A stretch of DNA of 12,144 nucleotides. Source: Balneolaceae bacterium (lineage in GTDB: Bacteria; Bacteroidota; Rhodothermia; Balneolales; Balneolaceae). Of this stretch, positions 7,777 to 12,144 are shown piece after piece. The notes below the pieces were generated by a model. The model did no database searches and was not told the origin of the DNA. It saw only the letters and a list, made by a program, of their open reading frames with translations. Location of the stretch: positions 1 to 12,144 of the forward strand of contig JAASTO010000065.1 in assembly GCA_021767245.1 (NCBI GenBank), read 5' to 3'. The translations under genes were made by a program, and so were the position numbers. Each line of letters opens with the position of its first letter. Position 1 is the stretch's first letter.

Positions 7777-8532
7777 TTACTGTTCCGGATACCAGTTCTT
7801 CAGACGTACGTCAATATCTTTTCCTTCCCAGTCCACTATTTCCTTGAATCGCTCAATATCCTGACCGCGGTGGTGATAGGGATACATGACTTTAGGTTCA
7901 AACTCCAGCACTCCACTGGTAGCCTGATAGATATCCATGGTATAGGGGAGGTTCATGCAGACAAACGCGATGTCAATATTTTGGAGCTGACGCATTTCGG
8001 GAATATCCTCAGTATCACCTGAAACATAGAGCTTTTTACCGCCCATGGTTATCACATAACCGTTGCCCCAGCCTTTGGGGTGCCGTGCTCCCTCATTGGG
8101 AAGGTTGTACATCGGAACGGCCTCGACATTGATTCCCTGATAGTTTTTGGATTCACCGTTTGCAAGAATAATGGTTTGACTGGAATAAGCTTCAGGCATT
8201 TGCTCTGCCACAACCTTAGGGACTATAAAGGTGGTATTTTCTGTATCTAAAGCTGCGAGGGTTTCAGGACTCAGGTGGTCTCCGTGCGGATGGGTGATCA
8301 GGATCAGTTCCGGGGCAGACTTTTCTTCATAAAGATCTGCAGAACCCCAGGGATCTATATAAATATCCAGTCCATTCCACTCAAAAATGACGCTTCCGTG
8401 CAGGATCGGGTGGATTTTAAGATCTCCGTTTTCAGTTTGAAAGGTATCCGGAGAGTTCGTCAGCTGTGCAAAAGCTGAGGTAGTTAAAAAGGTAAATGAG
8501 AGCAGTAGGAATGTGATAAATCTGAGCATCAT
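7777..8532 (-). CDS. Exported metallo-beta-lactamase-fold hydrolase (UlaG/YtkL-like)
   Basis: The protein has a signal peptide (residues 1-22, A-F-A|Q) and then the MBL-fold signature T-H-P-H-G-D-H at 80-86, supplying H81, H83, D85 and H86. Further likely metal-site or fold residues are H151 in A-R-H-P-K-G, D173 in V-S-G-D-T-E and the H-H pair at 220-221 in Y-P-Y-H-H. The early strand H-P-I-L-H-G-S-V-I-F-E-W-N and I-Y-I-D-P-W place it in the L-ascorbate-6-phosphate-lactonase (UlaG)-like/beta-lactamase_2 group, and the length (251 aa) fits. That group includes lactonases, phosphodiesterases and uncharacterised enzymes, so the substrate cannot be stated. The signal peptide predicts periplasmic action, unlike cytoplasmic UlaG. 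There are tandem ATG codons at the start. A 9-bp inverted repeat lies 10 bp upstream. Confidence 0.85.
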   Translation of the reverse strand: MMLRFITFLLLSFTFLTTSAFAQLTNSPDTFQTENGDLKIHPILHGSVIFEWNGLDIYIDPWGSADLYEEKSAPELILITHPHGDHLSPETLAALDTENTTFIVPKVVAEQMPEAYSSQTIILANGESKNYQGINVEAVPMYNLPNEGARHPKGWGNGYVITMGGKKLYVSGDTEDIPEMRQLQNIDIAFVCMNLPYTMDIYQATSGVLEFEPKVMYPYHHRGQDIERFKEIVDWEGKDIDVRLKNWYPEQ

Positions 8533-8542
8533 GGCAGTGTAA

Positions 8543-8562
8543 GTTTAATTTAAAAATTAAAC
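8543..8562. repeat. Perfect 9-bp inverted repeat with 2-bp spacer upstream of the MBL-fold gene
   Basis: GTTTAATTT and AAATTAAAC are exact reverse complements separated by AA. The dyad ends 10 bp before the MBL-fold start codon, in the 97-bp gap after the alpha/beta hydrolase. It is entirely AT-rich apart from the outer G/C and lacks a T-tract, so it looks more like an operator or an mRNA hairpin that could mask the ribosome-binding region than a terminator. The rest of the gap shows nothing else recognisable. Confidence 0.5.
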
Positions 8563-8629
8563 CCTATCATCCCCAAAACCATTCATTTCAATTTGAAGCT
8601 TCTGGGATGTTCAGGCAAAATCTTAGCCA

Positions 8630-9547
8630 TCAATCCAGCCAGTGAAAGGTAGTTTCGAAGGCTTTTTTACGAACCTCAATTCGTGATAGATAAACGTCAT
8701 GTATGGCATCGTTTACCGGTTCCAGTGTAACTTTAGGACCAAGCATAACGCCGTATTTTCTGATGTGGTCCACATTCAGAACCATATCTGAACGCATGAG
8801 AATATCTTTCCATTTATCCGGCCGGACCGACCGTTCTGAGTGAAGGATCAGAATGGGGATGTTGATACGGGAATGCTTTCGGAGCTTCTTCTGAGCCCGG
8901 TTCACAGCATATACCCACTTATAATAGGCAGGGAAACCTTTCATGGGCTTCCAGTCTTTGTTGTATTTCCACTCTCCATATTTTGATTGCGAAATACTTG
9001 CTCCATATAGATGTGAGAAAGGTTTCTTTTGGGCCGCATAAGGAAACAGAAAGGAGATAACCCCCGCTAGTGGAAGAAGAAACAACCGCTGAAACAAATT
9101 TATGTTGAAATCCAGGAAAGGGGAGTTTAGAATGAGCCGCTCAAAATGGTCGCGGTATTTTCCAATGTTGAGATACACAGAGGCGATAAGTCCACCAGTG
9201 GAGTGACCGATCAGTATCATTTTCTGATCGTGATCTTTCTGTATGATCTCAACAGACCGGTTGATCTCTTCAAAATATTCGGTGATCGAACGGCAGTAAT
9301 TGGGATGCTGATGAGGTAATAAAGAGCGGCCGTACTTTCTCAGATCAAGGGCAAAGAAATTGTAGCCGTTTTTATTGAATTGTTCGGCAACGTGTGTCTG
9401 AAAAAAATAATCATTGAAGCCGTGCAGATATAATACCGGTTGGTTACCGGAGACATTTTTCGGTGATTCAATAAGTGTGGCGATCACCCTGCCTTCATAG
9501 TCATCCTCAAGTTCAAGGGTGGTAGTTTTGAATTCGGTAATCATCAT
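8630..9547 (-). CDS. Alpha/beta hydrolase (serine aminopeptidase S33 / lysophospholipase-like)
   Basis: The 305-aa protein has the alpha/beta-hydrolase layout: L-Y-L-H-G-F (39-44) as the oxyanion strand-loop, D-L-R-K-Y-G-R-S (68-75), the nucleophile elbow G-H-S-T-G-G with Ser116, I-P-I-L-I-L-H-S-E for the strand before the acid, and H283 in A-I-H-D-V as the likely catalytic His. The catalytic acid is probably the Asp in V-L-N-V-D-H-I, but this is uncertain. Residues about 145-230 form a lid insertion with a hydrophobic segment (L-F-Q-R-L-F-L-L-P-L-A-G-V-I-S-F-L-F), which suggests a lipid-like substrate or membrane contact. There is no signal peptide, so it is cytoplasmic. Its ATG overlaps the TGA of the YwbE gene (ATGA, 4 bp), which implies translational coupling. 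Either of the tandem ATGs could be used. Closest functional guess: monoacylglycerol lipase or esterase. Confidence 0.85.
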   Translation of the reverse strand: MMITEFKTTTLELEDDYEGRVIATLIESPKNVSGNQPVLYLHGFNDYFFQTHVAEQFNKNGYNFFALDLRKYGRSLLPHQHPNYCRSITEYFEEINRSVEIIQKDHDQKMILIGHSTGGLIASVYLNIGKYRDHFERLILNSPFLDFNINLFQRLFLLPLAGVISFLFPYAAQKKPFSHLYGASISQSKYGEWKYNKDWKPMKGFPAYYKWVYAVNRAQKKLRKHSRINIPILILHSERSVRPDKWKDILMRSDMVLNVDHIRKYGVMLGPKVTLEPVNDAIHDVYLSRIEVRKKAFETTFHWLD

Positions 9548-9738
9548 AGGATCTCTTTCACTCGTCCAATTTGTCCGTCTTCAAGCCGCACCTTAACGCC
9601 GTGGGGGTGTGTGGCGCTCTTAGTTAAAATATCCCTGACGATGCCGTAAGTGATCTTGCCCGAACGCTGATCTTTCTTCAGTACGATCCCCACTTTCAAA
9701 CCCGCTTTGATGTCCTTTCTCTCTGAGCCTTGTCCCAT
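9544..9738 (-). CDS. ywbE: YwbE family protein (DUF2196)
   Basis: This complete 64-residue basic protein matches the small YwbE family. The conserved run V-G-I-V-L-K-K-D-Q-R-S-G-K is followed by T-Y-G-I-V-R-D-I-L-T, then H-P-H-G-V-K-V-R-L-E-D-G-Q-I-G-R-V-K. The pattern of short beta strands and glycines looks like a small SH3/KOW-type barrel, which would suit nucleic-acid or ribosome contact, but that is inference; the family has no established function. It is fixed in a tight operon: its ATG overlaps the TAA of the DUF1801 gene by one base (TAATG), and its TGA overlaps the hydrolase ATG. The length is normal for the family. Confidence 0.88.
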   Translation of the reverse strand: MGQGSERKDIKAGLKVGIVLKKDQRSGKITYGIVRDILTKSATHPHGVKVRLEDGQIGRVKEIL

Positions 9739-10157
9739 TATTTATTGTAAGTTTTATTCATGTATTCGACTGAGGAACGTACCAGTTTTTCAAGAATCTC
9801 CATTTCAATATCACTCAGTTTTTTGATGTATAAACAAGACTTTCCGGTTTTGTGTTTGCCAAGTTTTGCCATCAGTTCATCGTAGTGCTCAAAGCCCGAC
9901 ATGATGTAAAGTGAGATCTGTTGCTTCCTGTTCGCAAATCCGGTAATGAACCAGTCACCTTCCCGGCCACTGTCGTATTTATAGTGATAAGTTCCGAATC
10001 CCACAATGCTGTCACCCCACATGCTGCCATCCTCACCGGTTATTTGAGCCATTAGGTCATAGATCTTGATACAATCCTCTTTTCGTTGAGGATCTTCAAT
10101 AGCGTTGAGATACTCAGAAACGTTCTTATCGTTTTGTTTGGTCTTCAGTTCGGCCAT
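9738..10157 (-). CDS. DUF1801 domain protein (YdhG/iron-chaperone-like fold)
   Basis: From the ATG at 10157 this is a 139-aa soluble protein; a GTG codon immediately upstream (10158-10160) could extend it by one residue. The DUF1801 signature is visible: an N-terminal helix with V-S-E-Y-L-N-A-I, then the R-K-E-D-C-I-K-I-Y-D-L-M helix, M-W-G-D-S-I-V-G-F-G-T-Y-H-Y-K-Y, W-F-I-T-G-F-A-N-R-K-Q-Q-I-S-L-Y-I-M, and the C-terminal H-K-T-G-K-S-C-L-Y-I-K-K-L with a final amphipathic helix. DUF1801 includes Bacillus YdhG and frataxin-like Fra. Many members are uncharacterised, and iron handling is not shown here. It is the first gene of the leftward unit DUF1801-ywbE-hydrolase and is divergent from the NRAMP-like gene across about 69 bp. 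Confidence 0.85.
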   Translation of the reverse strand: MAELKTKQNDKNVSEYLNAIEDPQRKEDCIKIYDLMAQITGEDGSMWGDSIVGFGTYHYKYDSGREGDWFITGFANRKQQISLYIMSGFEHYDELMAKLGKHKTGKSCLYIKKLSDIEMEILEKLVRSSVEYMNKTYNK

Positions 10158-10190
10158 CACATGTTTTAAAAAATATTACTCTTTTCGGAT

Positions 10191-10219
10191 TTGGGATTTT
10201 AACTCCTTCATACTATATA
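10191..10219 (+). promoter_or_regulatory. Possible sigma-70-like promoter for the NRAMP-like/pxpA operon
   Basis: TTGGGA (10191-10196) and TATATA (10214-10219) are separated by 17 bp just before the transporter start at 10227. Both match their consensus boxes only partly. Transcription from them would begin almost at the ATG, giving a leaderless or nearly leaderless mRNA. No Bacteroidota TAnnTTTG element was seen. This is a weak call in an AT-rich gap. Confidence 0.25.
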
Positions 10220-10226
10220 CTCAAGC

Positions 10227-11462
10227 ATGAAAAATCCACTGAAAAAATACTTTGGGCCCAGCACCCTGGTTGCTGCAGCCTTCATTGGCCCCGGAACCGT
10301 CACCGTTTGTACCCTGGCCGGAGTGAGGTCGGGCTATATGTTACTATGGGCGTTGGTTTTTTCGGTTATTGCAACCATCACTCTGCAAGAAATGACCGGT
10401 CGCCTTGGCATTGTTACCCAAAAAGGCTTTGGGGAAGCGATACGGGAACAACTTGGGCACCCCATCTTAAAAATTGCGGGTATTTTACTGGTCATGAGTG
10501 CCATTGTGATCGGAAACATTGCTTATGAGGGCGGTAATATATCAGGGGCCGTATTGGGCTGGGAAGAATTTTTTGTGGGTCTTGATGTTACCATCAATGG
10601 ATTTAAGTTGCGGCTCACGTCAGTTTTGATTGGAGCGGTTGCGTTCACGTTACTTTTTTCAGGAAGCTTCAAGCGAATCGTGAATGTGATGACCGCCCTG
10701 GTTGGAATAATGAGCATTGTGTTTGTGACCACAGCGATCGTCATCAGTCCGGATATCACAGCCATTTTGAAGGGTATGTTCATTCCACGGGCCTCAGCGG
10801 ATGAGTTCCTGACCGTGATAGCTCTGATCGGCACCACAGTGGTGCCCTATAATTTGTTTTTGCATGCCTCAACAGTACAAGAACGTTATTCCAGTTACAC
10901 ACAACTTTCCGATATGCGAATCGAGAATGCGGTGGGTATTATTTTAGGTGGATTGATCTCAGTATGTGTAGTGATAACGAGTGCTGCCGCTGCAAACGGA
11001 AGTTTGGAAGAAGTGAAAAGTGCTGCAGACATGGCTCAACAGCTTGTACCCTTACTGGGAAGCTGGGCCAAAACTTTTATGGGAATCGGTCTGTTTGCCG
11101 CCGGGATCACCTCGGCAGTTACCGCGCCACTTGCTGCAGCTTATGCCACCAAGGGCTTATTAGGATGGAGCGGAGACCTGAAGGATACAAAATTCAGAGT
11201 AGTGTGGATGCTGGTACTTTTTACCGGTGTCATATTTTCCGCCGTCAGTTATAATCCCGTTAAATTGATCGAATTTGCACAGGTGGCCAATGGAATTACC
11301 CTGCCGGTCATTGCAGCCTTTCTGCTCTATATCATGAATAAGCCACTATTTCTGGGAAGTAACCGAAATAATCTTCGCCAGAATGTGTTTGGGGTGATTG
11401 TGATTCTTGTAGCAATACTTGTAGGTTTCAGGAGCTTGAATTCCGTTCTAAACATCTTGTGA
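10227..11462 (+). CDS. NRAMP-superfamily transporter lacking the canonical metal-binding residues (YcsG-like)
   Basis: The 411-aa integral membrane protein has about 11 hydrophobic helices and the NRAMP/LeuT-type layout. TM1 carries the broken-helix motif G21-P-G-T24, where metal-transporting NRAMPs have D-P-G-N. TM6 reads T203-x-x-V206-P-Y-N, where they have A-x-x-M-P-H-N. So the Asp, Asn, Ala and Met that coordinate Mn or Fe, and the nearby His, are all replaced. Overall identity signals remain: F-G-P at the N-terminus, N-L-F-L-H-A after TM6, and L-F-A-A-G-I-T-S-A-V-T-A-P-L-A for the TM8-9 transport motif. pxpA begins 2 bp after its stop, as NRAMP-like YcsG neighbours YcsF in Bacillus subtilis. 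I infer uptake of 5-oxoproline or a related organic substrate. A divalent-metal role is the automatic annotation but is doubtful. No Shine-Dalgarno sequence is visible. Confidence 0.85.
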   Translation: MKNPLKKYFGPSTLVAAAFIGPGTVTVCTLAGVRSGYMLLWALVFSVIATITLQEMTGRLGIVTQKGFGEAIREQLGHPILKIAGILLVMSAIVIGNIAYEGGNISGAVLGWEEFFVGLDVTINGFKLRLTSVLIGAVAFTLLFSGSFKRIVNVMTALVGIMSIVFVTTAIVISPDITAILKGMFIPRASADEFLTVIALIGTTVVPYNLFLHASTVQERYSSYTQLSDMRIENAVGIILGGLISVCVVITSAAAANGSLEEVKSAADMAQQLVPLLGSWAKTFMGIGLFAAGITSAVTAPLAAAYATKGLLGWSGDLKDTKFRVVWMLVLFTGVIFSAVSYNPVKLIEFAQVANGITLPVIAAFLLYIMNKPLFLGSNRNNLRQNVFGVIVILVAILVGFRSLNSVLNIL

Positions 11463-11464
11463 TC

Positions 11465-12144
11465 ATGATTACAAAATTAGACCTCAACTGCGATCTCGGC
11501 GAATTTTATGGTATGTATGACGAGAAAAGGGATTCCGCTATCATGCCCTATATCACCAGCTGCAACGTTGCCTGTGGGTTCCATTCCGGTGATCCGGTGG
11601 CTATCTCAAAGACCATCCGGCTTGCACAAAAACATGATGTGGCCATTGGGGCACACCCATCCTATCCGGACCTTCAGGGTTTTGGTCGCCGTATCATGAA
11701 CCTAACCGTTGATGAACTGCAAGCCTGTGTGCTGTATCAGGTGTCCGCCCTTAAGGGAATGGCAGAAGCACACGGGGCTGAACTGCATCATGTAAAACCT
11801 CATGGAGCCCTGTATAATTTTGCAGCCACAGACGAGAATACGGCGGTTGGTGTGGTAAAGGCGGTGGTTCAGGTGAAACAGGATATGATCCTTTATGCGC
11901 CTGAAGGTTCCGTTTTAAAGGAAGTGGCGGAAGATGCCGGATTGATCGTGAAGAATGAGGTTTTTGCAGATCGTCGGTATGAGGATGACCTGTCACTGAG
12001 ATCCAGAAAGCTGGATGGGGCTGTGCTGACTGATAAAGCATCGGTTTTAAAGCAGCTGAAAGGATTTCTCGATGGAAAGGTGACTACGTATGACGGACTT
12101 GAATTACCAATTTCAGCCGATACTCTTTGCCTGCACAGTGATAC
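11465..12144 (+). CDS. pxpA: 5-oxoprolinase subunit A (PxpA, LamB/YcsF family), C-terminus beyond right edge
   Basis: The frame from the ATG at 11465 stays open to the window end (226 codons, probably about 90% of a typical 245-250-aa protein). Diagnostic motifs are D-L-N-C-D-L-G-E (6-13), S-C-N-V-A-C-G-F-H-S-G-D-P, I-G-A-H-P-S-Y-P-D-L-Q-G-F-G-R-R, H-H-V-K-P-H-G-A-L-Y-N, E-V-F-A-D-R-R-Y and T-L-C-L-H-S-D at the edge. PxpA works with PxpB and PxpC to hydrolyse 5-oxoproline (pyroglutamate) to glutamate using ATP in the cytoplasm. It is 2 bp downstream of the NRAMP-like gene and surely co-transcribed; pxpB and pxpC are expected just to the right. No ribosome binding site is obvious, which fits coupling to the upstream gene. 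Confidence 0.95.
   Translation, partial: MITKLDLNCDLGEFYGMYDEKRDSAIMPYITSCNVACGFHSGDPVAISKTIRLAQKHDVAIGAHPSYPDLQGFGRRIMNLTVDELQACVLYQVSALKGMAEAHGAELHHVKPHGALYNFAATDENTAVGVVKAVVQVKQDMILYAPEGSVLKEVAEDAGLIVKNEVFADRRYEDDLSLRSRKLDGAVLTDKASVLKQLKGFLDGKVTTYDGLELPISADTLCLHSD

Noticed and set aside
10523..10837. 104-codon antisense frame within the NRAMP-like gene
   Set aside because: The frame is antisense to a conserved membrane protein, and its composition is what antisense reading of hydrophobic codons gives.
10191..11462. Manganese-riboswitch or Fur/MntR-type control of the NRAMP-like gene
   Set aside because: The upstream gap is only about 69 bp, shows no recognisable metalloregulator box or riboswitch fold, and the protein lacks metal ligands.
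11751..12041. 96-codon antisense, Pro/His-rich frame within pxpA
   Set aside because: The pxpA motifs on the plus strand are unmistakable; the antisense product is low-complexity without support.
1..12144. Mobile elements, phage genes, CRISPR arrays, tRNA or rRNA genes, defence systems
   Set aside because: No transposase, integrase, regularly spaced repeats, tRNA-like sequence or defence-family protein was seen; nearly all the DNA is accounted for by ordinary chromosomal genes.

Overview
The window reads as chromosomal DNA from a member of the Bacteroidota/Balneolota (FCB group). Pointers to this are a PorD-type DUF4835 protein, a PorV-like outer-membrane protein, several outer-membrane barrels ending in Phe, start codons with little or no Shine-Dalgarno sequence, and six exported proteins that all appear to have Gln directly after the signal-peptide cleavage site. 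A marine Balneolaceae-like host is my best guess, but no rRNA or other marker is present to confirm it. Coding density is very high, and no mobile element, tRNA, rRNA or CRISPR array was seen.

Left part (1-5164), envelope genes. The left edge holds the first 26 codons of an electron-transfer-flavoprotein beta subunit (etfB, minus). Upstream of it on the same strand is a porD-like gene. That gene lies head-to-head, with only 21 bp between start codons, with a two-gene plus-strand operon: a PorV/PorQ-family barrel abutting a protein that joins a ComEA-like helix-hairpin-helix module to a predicted outer-membrane barrel. A minus-strand porin converges on this operon.

Middle part (5165-10160). 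A 283-bp regulatory gap separates the porin from a secreted M1-family metallopeptidase. The peptidase overlaps, tail to tail by 12 bp, a methyltransferase with an N-terminal four-cysteine zinc-ribbon-like module. Behind the methyltransferase on the minus strand come an exported metallo-beta-lactamase-fold hydrolase and a tight three-gene unit (DUF1801 protein, YwbE-family protein, alpha/beta hydrolase) whose reading frames overlap by 1 and 4 bases.

Right part (10227-12144). An NRAMP-superfamily transporter is followed 2 bp later by pxpA, subunit A of the bacterial 5-oxoprolinase, which runs off the edge. The transporter has lost the residues that bind metal in true NRAMPs at all four positions examined (GPGT for DPGN, T..VPYN for A..MPHN). 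Together with pxpA linkage, as in the Bacillus subtilis ycsF-ycsG locus, this makes it a candidate organic-acid (5-oxoproline?) transporter rather than a Mn/Fe importer.

A speculative thread joins the two ends. Exported proteins with Gln at +1 are substrates for N-terminal pyroglutamate formation, and turnover of such proteins would release 5-oxoproline, the substrate of the PxpABC enzyme.
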